Made by a program: the position numbers and the translations under genes. Below, one piece after another: positions 49,182 to 59,135 of a stretch of 63,602 nt of DNA. Source of the DNA: Pseudomonas syringae pv. cilantro (GTDB lineage: Bacteria > Pseudomonadota > Gammaproteobacteria > Pseudomonadales > Pseudomonadaceae). The stretch lies in NCBI RefSeq assembly GCF_001293775.1, contig NZ_LGLN01000086.1:160892-224493 (forward strand). Reading direction: 5' to 3'. A model generated the notes under the pieces. It saw nothing but the letters and a program-made list of their open reading frames with translations. It was not told the origin of the DNA and made no database searches. Within the stretch, counting starts at the first letter, position 1. The number at the start of each line of letters is the position of its first letter.

Positions 49182-50573
49182 TCACACCAGTCTGGGGAAA
49201 ATCAGATTGAAGGTGGTGAACTGTCCTGGCTCACTCTGAACCGTCACCTGCCCTTCATGCAGGCTCATGATCGAGCGCACGATGGCCAGCCCCAGCCCGG
49301 TGCCGCCCTGCTGCCGGGCACGGCTGACGTGAACCCGGTAAAAGCGGTCAAACAATCGCGGCAGATGTTCTACGTCAATCCCGTCGCCGGCATTGCGCAC
49401 GGCCAGCGACACGTCATCCCCGTGCGTCGCGAGGGTAATCGTGATGACACTGCCGGTCAGACCGTGACGAATCGCGTTGGACAGCAGGTTCGAAATCGCC
49501 CGCTGGATCATCAGCTTGTCGCCCGATACTTTCGCAGCACCGTGAACCTGTAGGGTAATGTCGCGATCCTCGGCCGACGATGAAAACAGCTCGGCGACTT
49601 TTTCCGACTCCTCGCGCAAATCCACGACTTCGAGCGGCAACGGTGCGGCGGGCTGGCTGACGCTGGCCAGAAACAGCATCTGGCTGATCATGCGCGACAT
49701 ACGCTCCAGCTCTTCGGTGCAGGATTCCAGTGCCTGCTTGTATTCTTCCGGTGGACGCGGTCTGGACAGCGTGACCTGCGCCTTGCCCATGAGATTGTTC
49801 ATCGGCGAACGCAATTCATGCGCCAGGTCGTCGGAGAACTGCGCCAGTTGCTGCACATCGCCATCCAGCCGGTGCAGCATGAAGTTGACCGCGTGCGCGA
49901 GATCGCGCAATTCGTCAGGCAGGCCATGCACTTTCATGCGATGCGACAGATCGCGGGCCGAGATCAACGCAGTCACTTTGCGGAACGCCCTCAGCGGCCG
50001 CAGGCCACGACGCACCACCCACCAGACGCCAAAGCCGACCAACAGCAGAATCACCGGCAAGGCCATGTACGTCGACTTGACGTAAGCGTGCAGCAGCTCG
50101 GCGTCGCTTTCCCTGTCCATCGACAGCCTGACCAGAATGTCCTGACCCGTCTTGAGGCGTATCGTCTTGTAGCCCAGCAGGATTTTGTGGCCCTGCGCCG
50201 ATTTCACCTCCTGAAAACGTTGCGATAGCGGCTCGCTCTCGGGAACCGGCAGATTTCGCCCCTCTTCATTGCCCACGCTCATCAACTGTTGCCGAGGCGT
50301 GGCAGTGTCGAAAACCGTGAGCGAGAAGCTGTCATGCCCGACGATCTGGTCACGCAGCGTGTGCGGGTATTGAACGATGTCCTCGATAGCGAGAAAACCC
50401 TCGCTCATGCTGTGTTCGATCTGCCTGAACTTCTCGTTCAGACCGTCTTCTGCACGCAGATCGAGCTGCCGGGAAATGGCCGCATAGGCGAGCATTTCCA
50501 TGACCAGCACCAGGCACGCGATCAGTGCGACAACCGTAAGCCCCAGGCGCGTCGAGAGACGTGTCGGTTTCAT
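49182..50573 (-). CDS. Heavy-metal sensor histidine kinase (CzcS/CopS type)
   Basis: A 463-residue membrane kinase with two membrane segments flanking a periplasmic sensor (about residues 35-165), a HAMP domain, and the phosphoacceptor DDLAHELRSPMNNLMGKAQV near residue 250. The ATPase domain has an N-box (AISNLLSNAIRHG) and glycine boxes (VRNAGDGIDVEHLPRLFDRFYR, GGTGLGLAIVRSI). It belongs to the heavy-metal kinase family with IrlS, CopS and CzcS. It overlaps the response regulator by 4 bp and is divergent from czcCBA, so it probably senses Zn, Cd or Co. Confidence 0.9.
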   Translation of the reverse strand: MKPTRLSTRLGLTVVALIACLVLVMEMLAYAAISRQLDLRAEDGLNEKFRQIEHSMSEGFLAIEDIVQYPHTLRDQIVGHDSFSLTVFDTATPRQQLMSVGNEEGRNLPVPESEPLSQRFQEVKSAQGHKILLGYKTIRLKTGQDILVRLSMDRESDAELLHAYVKSTYMALPVILLLVGFGVWWVVRRGLRPLRAFRKVTALISARDLSHRMKVHGLPDELRDLAHAVNFMLHRLDGDVQQLAQFSDDLAHELRSPMNNLMGKAQVTLSRPRPPEEYKQALESCTEELERMSRMISQMLFLASVSQPAAPLPLEVVDLREESEKVAELFSSSAEDRDITLQVHGAAKVSGDKLMIQRAISNLLSNAIRHGLTGSVITITLATHGDDVSLAVRNAGDGIDVEHLPRLFDRFYRVHVSRARQQGGTGLGLAIVRSIMSLHEGQVTVQSEPGQFTTFNLIFPRLV

Positions 50574-51244
50574 TCACGCACTTCCAGGACGTAACCCACA
50601 CCACGCAGGGTATGGATCAGTTTGGTCTCGAACGGGTCGTCGATCTTGGCCCGCAAACGGCGGATCGAAACTTCCACCACGTTGGTGTCGCAATCGAAGT
50701 TCATGTCCCAGACCAGCGAAATGATCTGGGTACGCGACATGACCTCGCCACTGTGGCGCATCAGCAAGTGCAGCAGCGCGAACTCCTTGGTGGTCAGGTC
50801 GATGCGCTGCTTGCCGCGAAACGCCCGGTGCCGGCCCTGATCGAGTTCCAGATCGCCGACCTGCAACACTTTGGCGGTGGTGGTCTGCTCACTGCGGCGC
50901 ATCAGGGTGCGAACCCGAGCCAGCAGCTCTGGAAATTCGAATGGCTTGACCAGATAGTCATCGGCGCCCATTTCCAGGCCTTTGACTTTCTCCTCGAGCC
51001 GCCCGCGCGCGGTGACCATCATGATGCGCGTGTTGACGGTTTTTCTGAGACGGCTCAAGACCTCCCAGCCGTCCATTTCCGGCAGGTTCACATCCAGAAT
51101 CACCACGTCGTAGGCCTGATGCTGCGCGAGATAGAGCCCATCAAGACCGGTGGCCGCGATGTCTACGACATAGCCACTTTCGGTGAGCCCCTGATGCATG
51201 TACTCGGCAGTTTTCGGCTCGTCCTCTACTACAAGGATTCGCAT
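50570..51244 (-). CDS. Heavy-metal response regulator (CzcR/CopR type, OmpR family)
   Basis: A 224-residue regulator. The receiver has the acidic pair EDE near residue 7, the phosphoacceptor aspartate in VVILDVNLPEMDGW near residue 51, and the lysine in DDYLVKPFEF. The C-terminal winged helix ends KLIHTLRGVGYVLE. The start at 51244 has AGGAAG 7 bp upstream; the open frame reaches far upstream but is not protein-like. It should activate the divergent czcCBA promoter in the 254 bp between 51245 and 51498; a specific box was not identified. Confidence 0.92.
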   Translation of the reverse strand: MRILVVEDEPKTAEYMHQGLTESGYVVDIAATGLDGLYLAQHQAYDVVILDVNLPEMDGWEVLSRLRKTVNTRIMMVTARGRLEEKVKGLEMGADDYLVKPFEFPELLARVRTLMRRSEQTTTAKVLQVGDLELDQGRHRAFRGKQRIDLTTKEFALLHLLMRHSGEVMSRTQIISLVWDMNFDCDTNVVEVSIRRLRAKIDDPFETKLIHTLRGVGYVLEVRE

Positions 51245-51498
51245 AATCAGGCTTCCTGTTTGATGAACGGATGATGACAATGCCGCGCAGTGTAATGAAA
51301 AGAAACGCTTATCTTGCTGGATAACAGAATCGTAATTTTCCGGCAATCCCTGTGATAGCTCCCATTGCATAAAGTCCTCCCTGCCAACTTCAGCGCCCAC
51401 GTGCCTGTTTGTTATTTTTTTGCTTTGATGGGGTGATTCATGGGACCGGAGAACAACCTGCGCACTCGGCGTACCGATAAATTGGCGGGGTGGCCGGT

Positions 51499-52725
51499 AT
51501 GAGAGTCGGCGCGCTTTGTCTGTTGTTATTACCTCTTGTGGCTCCCGGCATTGCAACGGCCCAGGGCATCAGCCTGCCGCAGGCACTGGAAGCCGCTTTT
51601 GCCCACAACCCGGAACTTGCCGCCGCGCAATGGGAAATCGGCGTCGCCGAAGGGGATCGGCAGCAGGCCGGGCTGATTCCCAACCCGGTAGTGTCGTGGG
51701 AAGTCGAAGATACGCGGCGCGACACCAGCACCACCACCGTGATGCTCAGTCAGGCGCTGGAGCTGGGCGGCAAGCGCGGCGCGCGTGTCGAGGCGGCCAG
51801 CAAGGGTCAGGACGCCGCTCGGCTGGAGCTTGAAAGGCGCGGCAATGAACTGCGCGCTGAAGTGGTTCAAGCGTTTTACGCCGCCGCACGGGCGCAGGCC
51901 GGTCTGGAGCTGGCGCGGCAATCCAGGGCGCTTGCCGAACGTGGCCTGCAAGTCGCCGAAGGGCGTGTGCGGGCGGGTAAGGTCTCGCCGGTCGAAGCCA
52001 CCCGCGCGCAGGTGCAACTGGCAGAGACCGACTTGCTGGTACGCCGCGCCGAAACCCTGAAAATCAACAGCAACCGGGAACTGGCGCGCGCCACCGGCTC
52101 GCCTATCGCTTCTTTCGAGCGTCTGGATTACACCGACCTCTCTCCCGGCAAATCGCCACCGACAGCGAAGCTGCTCACCGCCCTCAATCAGTCCGCCGAA
52201 TTGCGCCTCGCCCAGACCCAGATCGAACAGCGCGAAGCCGCTTTGGGCTCGGAACGCGCCAAGCGCATCCCGGACCTGACCGTCAGCGTCGGCAGCCAGT
52301 ACAGCCGCGAAGAGCGCGAGCGGGTCAACGTTGTAGGGCTGTCGATGCCGCTCCCGCTATTTGACCGAAACCAAGGCAATGTGCTCGCCGCCTCACGCCG
52401 GGCAGACCAGTCCCGCGACCTGCGCAATGCCGTCGAACTGCGACTGCGCACTCAGACGCAATCCGCCCTCGATCAGTGGAGTACCGCCGCGCAGGAAGTC
52501 GAGTCCTTCAACGCCGTCATCCTGCCCGCCGCGCAACGCGCCGTCGACACCGCAACCCGTGGTTTCGAAATGGGCAAGTTCGGTTTCCTCGAAGTGCTGG
52601 ATGCGCAACGGACGCTGATATCGGCCCGCAGCCAGTACCTGGAATCACTGGCGACAGCGACCGAGGCGAGAGTCGCCATCGAACGAATCCACGGTGATCT
52701 CAACCGGTTCAGCTTCACCCCCTGA
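51499..52725 (+). CDS. czcC: CzcC-type outer-membrane channel protein
   Basis: A 408-residue TolC-family protein with a signal peptide (MRVGALCLLLLPLVAPGIATA) and the two-fold repeated coiled-coil hairpin pattern. Landmarks are SLPQALEAAFAHNPELAAAQWEIGVAEGDR near residue 28, LAERGLQVAEGRVRAGKVSPVEATRAQVQL near 140 and MGKFGFLEVLDAQRTLISARSQYLESL near 360. It provides the outer-membrane exit of the heavy-metal efflux pump. The ATG at 51499 is preferred over the GTG at 51490. Confidence 0.9.
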   Translation: MRVGALCLLLLPLVAPGIATAQGISLPQALEAAFAHNPELAAAQWEIGVAEGDRQQAGLIPNPVVSWEVEDTRRDTSTTTVMLSQALELGGKRGARVEAASKGQDAARLELERRGNELRAEVVQAFYAAARAQAGLELARQSRALAERGLQVAEGRVRAGKVSPVEATRAQVQLAETDLLVRRAETLKINSNRELARATGSPIASFERLDYTDLSPGKSPPTAKLLTALNQSAELRLAQTQIEQREAALGSERAKRIPDLTVSVGSQYSREERERVNVVGLSMPLPLFDRNQGNVLAASRRADQSRDLRNAVELRLRTQTQSALDQWSTAAQEVESFNAVILPAAQRAVDTATRGFEMGKFGFLEVLDAQRTLISARSQYLESLATATEARVAIERIHGDLNRFSFTP

Positions 52726-52792
52726 CTGTCTTTTTCCGTCCACATCGAGCGTATCCAGAGGTGCTGTACGTACCTGATCGCCGGGAGCTTTC

Positions 52793-54061
52793 ATGAATAA
52801 CAAACGAAGCATTGCCATCACACTGGCGGTGGTGGCCATTATTGGTCTGGGCAGTCTGGCGCTGAACCCGCAGCTGCTGCCCTACGCCGCTGAAACCGGC
52901 TCTTCTGACAAAGCGCATTCCGACCAGGAGCACGCTCATGCAGCGGAGGAGGCTCACGGCGACGAAGACCACGCCAGCGACCCGAAAAAACCGAGCGCTG
53001 CAACCGCAGAGCAGCCCCACGAAGAAGAAGAGGAAGGCCATATCGAGCTGACCGCCGAGCAGATCAAGACGGCGGGTATCGAACTGGCCACCGCCGAGCC
53101 TCGGCAGATGAGCACCACCGTGACCTTCCCCGGTGAAATCCGCTTCGACGAGGACCGCACCGCGCACGTCGTGCCTCGGGTCAGCGGCGTGGTCGAAGAG
53201 GTGAAGGTCGACCTGGGCCAGTCCGTGAAAAAGGGCCAGGTGCTGGCGGTGATTGCCAGCCAGCAAATCTCGGATCAACGCAGCGAACTGAACGCCGCGC
53301 AGCGACGTCAGGAACTGGCGCGCCTGACCCTGCAACGCGAGAAGAAGCTGTGGGAAGACAAGATCTCGGCCGAGCAGGATTACTTGCAGGCGCGCCAGGA
53401 TTTTCAGGAAGCCGACATCAACCTCGCCAACGCCCGGCAGAAAATCAGCGCCATCGGTGCCAGCCTCAACCCTTCGGCAGGCAATCGCTACGAACTGATC
53501 GCACCGTTTGACTCGATGGTTGTGGAAAAACACCTCGGCATCGGCGAGATGGTCAACGAAGCGAGCAATGCGTTCACCCTCTCGGACCTGTCCCGTGTCT
53601 GGGCCACTTTTGGTGTGGCACCCAAGGATCTGGACAAAGTCGTGGTCGGTCGCCCGGTGATCGTCAGCGCACCTGATCTGAATGCAAAAGTCGAAGGCAA
53701 GATCGGCTATGTCGGCAGCCTGCTGGGCGAGCAGACCCGCGCCGCCGCTGTGCGTGTGACGCTCGCCAACCCACAGGGTGCCTGGCGTCCCGGCCTGTTC
53801 GTGTCGGTGCAGGTCGCTGCCGAACAGTCCAGCGTCGCCGTCAGCCTGCCTGAATCGGCGGTCCAGTCGATTGAAGAAAAACCGTCGGTCTTCGTGCGCA
53901 ACGAAGAGGGTTTTCAACTGACGCCGGTGACGCTCGGCCGCCGCGATGGCGGTCATGTGGAAATCGTCAAAGGCCTGGCCGCGGGCACGCAAGTGGCCGC
54001 CGCTGGCAGTTTCATCCTCAAGTCGGAGCTGGGCAAAGGCTCCGCCGAGCACGCCCATTGA
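52793..54061 (+). CDS. czcB: CzcB-type periplasmic adaptor with histidine-rich region
   Basis: A 422-residue membrane fusion protein. An N-terminal membrane anchor is followed by a His/Asp/Glu-rich region (about residues 40-85: HSDQEHAHAAEEAHGDEDHAS, HEEEEEGH) suited to binding divalent metal in the periplasm. The lipoyl half-motif PRVSGVVEEVKVDLGQSVKKGQVLAVI is near residue 125, a coiled coil spans 160-220, and the barrel and membrane-proximal domains follow. It ends with another His motif (AEHAH). It lies 67 bp after czcC and 24 bp before czcA. Confidence 0.92.
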   Translation: MNNKRSIAITLAVVAIIGLGSLALNPQLLPYAAETGSSDKAHSDQEHAHAAEEAHGDEDHASDPKKPSAATAEQPHEEEEEGHIELTAEQIKTAGIELATAEPRQMSTTVTFPGEIRFDEDRTAHVVPRVSGVVEEVKVDLGQSVKKGQVLAVIASQQISDQRSELNAAQRRQELARLTLQREKKLWEDKISAEQDYLQARQDFQEADINLANARQKISAIGASLNPSAGNRYELIAPFDSMVVEKHLGIGEMVNEASNAFTLSDLSRVWATFGVAPKDLDKVVVGRPVIVSAPDLNAKVEGKIGYVGSLLGEQTRAAAVRVTLANPQGAWRPGLFVSVQVAAEQSSVAVSLPESAVQSIEEKPSVFVRNEEGFQLTPVTLGRRDGGHVEIVKGLAAGTQVAAAGSFILKSELGKGSAEHAH

Positions 54062-54085
54062 TCTGCGTCCCACGAGTACACCCAC

Positions 54086-57000
54086 ATGTTTGAACGGTTG
54101 ATTCAATTCGCGATTGAACAGCGCATCGTCGTGATGCTTGCTGTGCTGCTCATGGCTGGGCTGGGCATCGCCAGTTACCAGAAACTGCCCATCGATGCGG
54201 TCCCCGACATCACCAACGTACAGGTGCAGATCAACACCTCCGCGCCCGGCTTCTCGCCACTGGAGACCGAGCAGCGCATCACCTTCGCCATCGAAACCAA
54301 CATGGCCGGCTTGCCCGGCCTGCAACAGACGCGCTCGCTGTCGCGCTCGGGTCTGTCGCAGGTCACGGTAATCTTCGAAGACGGCACTGACCTGTTCTTT
54401 GCCCGGCAACTGGTGGGCGAGCGCCTGCAGATCGCCAAGGATCAGTTACCCGAAGGCGTCGACGCCATGATGGGGCCGATTTCCACTGGCCTCGGCGAGA
54501 TCTTTCTGTGGACGGTCGAAGCCCGCGACGGCGCGTTGAAAGAGGATGGCACGCCTTACACGCCGACGGACCTGCGGGTGATTCAGGACTGGATCATCAA
54601 ACCGCAATTGCGCAACGTGCCAGGCGTGGCCGAGATCAACACCATCGGCGGTTTCGCCAAACAATATCAGATCGCCCCTGATCCGAAAAAACTGGCCGCC
54701 TACAAGCTGACGCTGAACGATCTGGTGGCGGCGCTGGAGCGCAACAACGCCAACGTCGGCGCAGGTTACATCGAACGCGGCGGCGAGCAACTGTTGATCC
54801 GCGCACCGGGCCAGCTCGGCACGGTGGACGACATCGCCAACATCGTCATCGCCAACGTGCAGGGCACGCCGATCCGGATCAGCAGCGTGGCCGAGGTCGG
54901 CATCGGCAAGGAAATGCGCTCCGGCGCAGCCACCGAAAATGGCCGTGAAGTGGTGCTCGGCACGGTGTTCATGCTGATCGGCGAGAACAGCCGCACCGTT
55001 TCGCAAGCCGTGGCTGCCAAACTCGCCGACATCAACCGCACGCTGCCCGAAGGTGTCGAAGCGGTAACGGTTTATGACCGTACCAATCTGGTCGAGAAAG
55101 CCATCGCGACGGTGAAAAAGAACCTGATCGAAGGCGCGATTCTGGTCATCGTGATTCTGTTTCTGTTCCTCGGCAACATCCGCGCAGCATTGATTACCGC
55201 GATGGTGATTCCGCTGGCCATGCTCTTCACCTTCACCGGGATGTTCACCAACAAGGTCAGCGCCAACCTGATGAGCCTGGGCGCGCTGGACTTCGGCATC
55301 ATCGTCGATGGCGCGGTTGTGATCGTCGAAAACGCCATTCGCAGGCTGGCGCATGCCCAGCAGAAGTACGGCCGCATGCTGACCCGTTCAGAGCGTTTCC
55401 ACGAGGTGTTCGCCGCTGCGCGAGAAGCCCGTCGGCCGCTGATTTTCGGCCAGTTGATCATCATGGTCGTGTACCTGCCGATCTTTGCCCTCACCGGCGT
55501 GGAAGGCAAAATGTTCCACCCGATGGCCTTCACCGTGGTCATCGCCCTGCTCGGTGCCATGATTCTTTCGGTGACCTTCGTACCTGCTGCCATCGCCATG
55601 TTCGTTACCGGCAAGGTCAAAGAGGAAGAAGGCCTGGTGATGCGCACCGCTCGCCAGCGCTACGCGCCGATATTGAGCTGGGTGCTGGGGCATCGCGCCA
55701 TCGCTTTCAGCATGGCATTCGTGGTGATCGTGCTGTCCGGCTTCACCGCCAGCCGCATGGGCAGCGAGTTCATTCCAAGCCTGAGCGAAGGCGACTTCGC
55801 CTTGCAGGCGTTGCGGGTGCCGGGCACCAGCCTGACTCAATCGGTGGACATGCAGCAGCGCCTGGAAAAAGCCATCATCGAGAAAGTGCCGGAAGTGCAG
55901 CGCGTTTTCGCCCGCACCGGCACCGCCGAGATCGCCGCCGACCCGATGCCGCCCAACATCTCCGACAGCTACGTGATGCTCAAGCCGCAAAGCGAATGGC
56001 CGGACCCGGACAAACCCCGCGAAACGCTGATCGCCGAGCTGCAAAAGGCCGCCGCCAGCGTGCCGGGCAGCAATTACGAACTGTCCCAGCCGATTCAGTT
56101 GCGCTTCAACGAGCTGGTTTCGGGGGTGCGCAGTGACGTCGCGGTAAAAGTGTTCGGCGACGACATGAACGTGCTGAACCAGACCGCCGCCAAAATCGCC
56201 GCCACGCTGCAAAAAGTGCCGGGCGCTTCGGAAGTCAAAGTCGAGCAGACCACCGGGCTGCCGGTGCTGACCATCAACATCGATCGCGACAAGGCCGCGC
56301 GTTACGGCCTCAATGTGGCCGACGTGCAGGACGCCATCGCCATTGCGCTGGGCGGTCGTCAGGCGGGCACCTTGTATGAAGGTGATCGGCGTTTCGACAT
56401 GGTGGTGCGCCTGTCCGAGCAACTGCGCACTGACGTGGACGGGCTTTCCAGCCTGCTCATCCCGGTGCCTGCGAATGCGGGCAGCCAGCAGATCAGCTTC
56501 ATCTCGCTGTCCCAGGTCGCCAGCCTCGATCTGGTACTCGGGCCGAACCAGATCAGTCGCGAGAACGGCAAGCGCGTGGTGATCGTCAGCGCCAACGTGC
56601 GCGGTCGTGACCTTGGCTCGTTTGTCGAGGAAGCGGGCACCACCATCGACAACGGCGTGCAGATCCCGGCGGGCTACTGGACCAATTGGGGCGGTCAGTT
56701 CGAGCAACTGCAATCCGCAGCGAAACGCCTGCAAATCGTCGTGCCGGTGGCCTTGCTGCTGGTCCTTGCGCTGCTGTTCCTGATGTTCAACAACCTGAAA
56801 GACGGCCTGCTGGTGTTCACCGGCATCCCGTTCGCGTTGACCGGCGGCGTCATGGCCCTGTGGCTGCGCGACATTCCCTTGTCGATCTCCGCAGGCGTGG
56901 GCTTCATCGCCCTGTCGGGGGTCGCGGTGCTGAACGGCCTGGTGATGATTTCCTTCATCCGCAGCCTGCGCGAGGAGGGTCGCTCATTGCATGACGCCAT

Positions 57001-57235
57001 CACCGAAGGCGCCCTCACCCGCCTGCGCCCGGTGCTGATGACCGCGCTGGTCGCCTCGCTGGGCTTCATCCCGATGGCCCTCGCCACCGGCACCGGCGCC
57101 GAAGTGCAGCGGCCACTGGCGACGGTGGTAATTGGCGGGATTCTATCCTCGACGGCGCTGACGTTGCTGGTGTTGCCGGCGTTGTATCAGTGGGCGCATC
57201 GGCGGGAGGAGGAAGAGCCAGAGAAGCAGAAGTAA
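54086..57235 (+). CDS. czcA: CzcA-type heavy-metal RND transporter
   Basis: A 1049-residue heavy-metal efflux RND pump. The TM4 signature reads DFGIIVDGAVVIVEN near residue 402, the HME1 form (DFG..DG..EN) associated with Zn, Co and Cd rather than Cu or Ag. The N-terminus MFERLIQFAIEQRIVVMLAVLL and the LPIDAVPDITNVQVQINT loop are typical of CzcA. About twelve membrane helices occur in two homologous halves. It is the last gene of czcCBA and is followed by a strong terminator. Confidence 0.95.
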   Translation: MFERLIQFAIEQRIVVMLAVLLMAGLGIASYQKLPIDAVPDITNVQVQINTSAPGFSPLETEQRITFAIETNMAGLPGLQQTRSLSRSGLSQVTVIFEDGTDLFFARQLVGERLQIAKDQLPEGVDAMMGPISTGLGEIFLWTVEARDGALKEDGTPYTPTDLRVIQDWIIKPQLRNVPGVAEINTIGGFAKQYQIAPDPKKLAAYKLTLNDLVAALERNNANVGAGYIERGGEQLLIRAPGQLGTVDDIANIVIANVQGTPIRISSVAEVGIGKEMRSGAATENGREVVLGTVFMLIGENSRTVSQAVAAKLADINRTLPEGVEAVTVYDRTNLVEKAIATVKKNLIEGAILVIVILFLFLGNIRAALITAMVIPLAMLFTFTGMFTNKVSANLMSLGALDFGIIVDGAVVIVENAIRRLAHAQQKYGRMLTRSERFHEVFAAAREARRPLIFGQLIIMVVYLPIFALTGVEGKMFHPMAFTVVIALLGAMILSVTFVPAAIAMFVTGKVKEEEGLVMRTARQRYAPILSWVLGHRAIAFSMAFVVIVLSGFTASRMGSEFIPSLSEGDFALQALRVPGTSLTQSVDMQQRLEKAIIEKVPEVQRVFARTGTAEIAADPMPPNISDSYVMLKPQSEWPDPDKPRETLIAELQKAAASVPGSNYELSQPIQLRFNELVSGVRSDVAVKVFGDDMNVLNQTAAKIAATLQKVPGASEVKVEQTTGLPVLTINIDRDKAARYGLNVADVQDAIAIALGGRQAGTLYEGDRRFDMVVRLSEQLRTDVDGLSSLLIPVPANAGSQQISFISLSQVASLDLVLGPNQISRENGKRVVIVSANVRGRDLGSFVEEAGTTIDNGVQIPAGYWTNWGGQFEQLQSAAKRLQIVVPVALLLVLALLFLMFNNLKDGLLVFTGIPFALTGGVMALWLRDIPLSISAGVGFIALSGVAVLNGLVMISFIRSLREEGRSLHDAITEGALTRLRPVLMTALVASLGFIPMALATGTGAEVQRPLATVVIGGILSSTALTLLVLPALYQWAHRREEEEPEKQK

Positions 57236-57253
57236 CGTCCTCGCCAGAACAAA

Positions 57254-57278
57254 AAAGCGCCCCGCGGGGCGCTTTCTG
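57254..57278. terminator. Intrinsic terminator between czcA and the reductase gene
   Basis: AAAGCGCCCC (57254-57263) pairs with GGGGCGCTTT (57266-57275). An A-run lies before it and a T-rich stretch after it, so it can serve both convergent units. Confidence 0.85.
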
Positions 57279-57318
57279 CTTATCTCGACAAAATGTTGAA
57301 TCCGCCAAACAGTGGTGA

Positions 57319-58350
57319 CTAGAGTTCGATGCAGATGCTCTCGCTCGTCGGGTAAGAACAACAGGCGAGGATATATCCTTTTTCCCGCTCTCTAGGGGTC
57401 AACGCAAAATCGCCATCACTTCGTACCGAGCCACTTCTCAGTCTCACCCTGCAACTGCCACAAATACCGGACTTGCACTGACTCTTGATCTTCAGATTAC
57501 AACGATCCAGCTCGCCAAGCAGAGCAACGTCCATGGCAACTTGATGCTGTTGATCGGTTGCGTAGACAGTGACCCTACAGGCCGCTTCACCCCTTGCGGA
57601 ATTCCTCGGCTGGTCAGAGACCTGGGTGAAATTCTCGATCAGCAGTTTTGTTTCCGGGAACAGGTGATTCAGCACATCACGGTTTTCCGACACAAAACCC
57701 AGGCTTCCACAAATCACGGCAATCTCCGGAGTACCCAGTTCCGTGTAATCAGCTCGCAGCGGTCTGCCTGAGGTAAAAAGCCTGGAGTCACTGACAAACT
57801 TTTCTTGCGTCAAAAAGATTCTTACGTCGAGCCATGCGTTCGAAAGAGACATCGCCAAAAGCTCATCCAGGTAAGGGAGCTCTGCAAGTGAGGGCACCGA
57901 TACAAACAGTTGAACAGTCGGCGGCGCTATTTTATTCCTGGCCCGCCTGTCCAGTTGGCGTATGAGCGCCATGGGCAACGTTATGCCAATGCCCCCTGCG
58001 AACATGGCGACCCTTTGCACACCGGCCAGGCTGTCTACCGTGATAAGGCCTCCAACGCCCGCAGAGAGCAGCAATGAATCGACAGCCACCTTTGAATGAA
58101 GCTGACTTGATATGCCTGACCTGCCGGTGTCCTTGACGGCGATCTCGACCAGATCTGCCTCAGGCCTGCCGACTATCGAATAATTACGCTGCTGAATGAC
58201 GCCCTCTCGATCAGGCAGTTCCAAGATCAGATATCTACCCATGTCACATTGCTCGGCCATTTCTTTGGCAAGCACGCGCAAGGAAAATGTTCTGACCCAA
58301 GCAGTATCTTGAGTGACGCTCTCGCAGCGTAGAAAACTCCTGTTTTGCAT
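57319..58350 (-). CDS. Flavin/2Fe-2S ferredoxin reductase, likely electron donor of the AurF-like enzyme
   Basis: A 343-residue reductase with three parts: an FAD domain with RNYSIVG (about residue 55), an NAD(P)-binding domain with MFAGGIGITLPMALI (about 115), and a C-terminal plant-type 2Fe-2S domain with C-x4-C-x2-C (CKSGICGSC, about residue 295) and a distal cysteine in ILACC. The layout equals that of GbcB-type oxygenase reductases. The ATG lies one codon after the stop of the TSUP gene (TGATGTATG), so it is translationally coupled to the upstream pair. It is the last gene of the AurF-like operon and probably supplies electrons to the diiron centre; that partnership is inferred from the operon. 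Confidence 0.87.
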   Translation of the reverse strand: MQNRSFLRCESVTQDTAWVRTFSLRVLAKEMAEQCDMGRYLILELPDREGVIQQRNYSIVGRPEADLVEIAVKDTGRSGISSQLHSKVAVDSLLLSAGVGGLITVDSLAGVQRVAMFAGGIGITLPMALIRQLDRRARNKIAPPTVQLFVSVPSLAELPYLDELLAMSLSNAWLDVRIFLTQEKFVSDSRLFTSGRPLRADYTELGTPEIAVICGSLGFVSENRDVLNHLFPETKLLIENFTQVSDQPRNSARGEAACRVTVYATDQQHQVAMDVALLGELDRCNLKIKSQCKSGICGSCRVRLRSGSVRSDGDFALTPREREKGYILACCSYPTSESICIEL

Positions 58351-58353
58351 ACA

Positions 58354-59133
58354 TCACCAGCTGTAAATGGATTTTATGGCCATGCCGACGCAGGCCATAA
58401 CGACTAACGGTTTTACGAGTCTGGTGCCGTTCTTCCGGACCAGGTGTGAGCCAAGGTAAACGCCAGCCACCTCGCCTATCGACATGGCAAAACCGGCGAC
58501 CCAGACCATTTTTCCGAGCATGATAAAGATCAGCAGCGATATCGCATTACTGAACAGGTTCAGCACTCTGGAGTAGGCAACCGCGTGAGTCATGGCCATC
58601 CCCCCCAGCGACACCAATGCCATTAAGTAAAACGTGCCGGCTCCTGGGCCAAAGAAGCCGTCATACAGCCCGATACACGGGATGACAGACGCGCCCAGCA
58701 TTGATATGGGCATGACTGCCTTTCCGCCGACATCACTGACTTTAGGAGAGAATGCAAAATAGAAGGCCATGGCCACCAACATGATGGGCAGCGCGGTCTC
58801 CATGAAACTGTTGCCCACAAAATAGACCATCAACGTGCCCAGCGTCCCGCCCAGGAGGGAGCCAAGGGTCATTTTTTTCAGCACGGCCCATTCAATTATT
58901 TTCTTGTTTAAATAGTAGTGGGTTGAGGCCAGCCCTCCCAATGTTCCCTGAAGTTTGTTGGCGGCGATGGCTTGGGCAGGTGTAAAGCCGGCAAGCAGCA
59001 GCACAGGCACGGATATCAGACCGCCGCCACCGCAGATCGAATCTACAAAGCCGGCAACCGTCGCGCCGGCTATAAGGAAAAGAACAACGTAGAAAGAAAC
59101 TCCGACCACTTCCTGAAAATATAAAGCATCCAT
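58354..59133 (-). CDS. TSUP (TauE/SafE) family membrane transporter
   Basis: A 259-residue membrane protein with about eight hydrophobic segments and the family start AGATVAGFVDSICGGGGLISVPVLLLAGFTPAQAIAANKLQGTLGGL. The second repeat has GLYDGFFGPGAGTFYLMALVSLGGM. TSUP proteins export or import small acids, often sulfonates, sulfite or carboxylates. It is 2 bp after the AurF-like stop and is followed directly by the reductase, so it probably exports the operon's product or imports its precursor. Confidence 0.9.
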   Translation of the reverse strand: MDALYFQEVVGVSFYVVLFLIAGATVAGFVDSICGGGGLISVPVLLLAGFTPAQAIAANKLQGTLGGLASTHYYLNKKIIEWAVLKKMTLGSLLGGTLGTLMVYFVGNSFMETALPIMLVAMAFYFAFSPKVSDVGGKAVMPISMLGASVIPCIGLYDGFFGPGAGTFYLMALVSLGGMAMTHAVAYSRVLNLFSNAISLLIFIMLGKMVWVAGFAMSIGEVAGVYLGSHLVRKNGTRLVKPLVVMACVGMAIKSIYSW

Positions 59134-59135
59134 GA

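Noticed and set aside
52715..54409. Long minus-strand open frame (564 codons) antisense to czcB and czcA
   Set aside because: It is a shadow of high-GC coding sequence on the opposite strand; composition is His/Arg/Val-rich with no domain.
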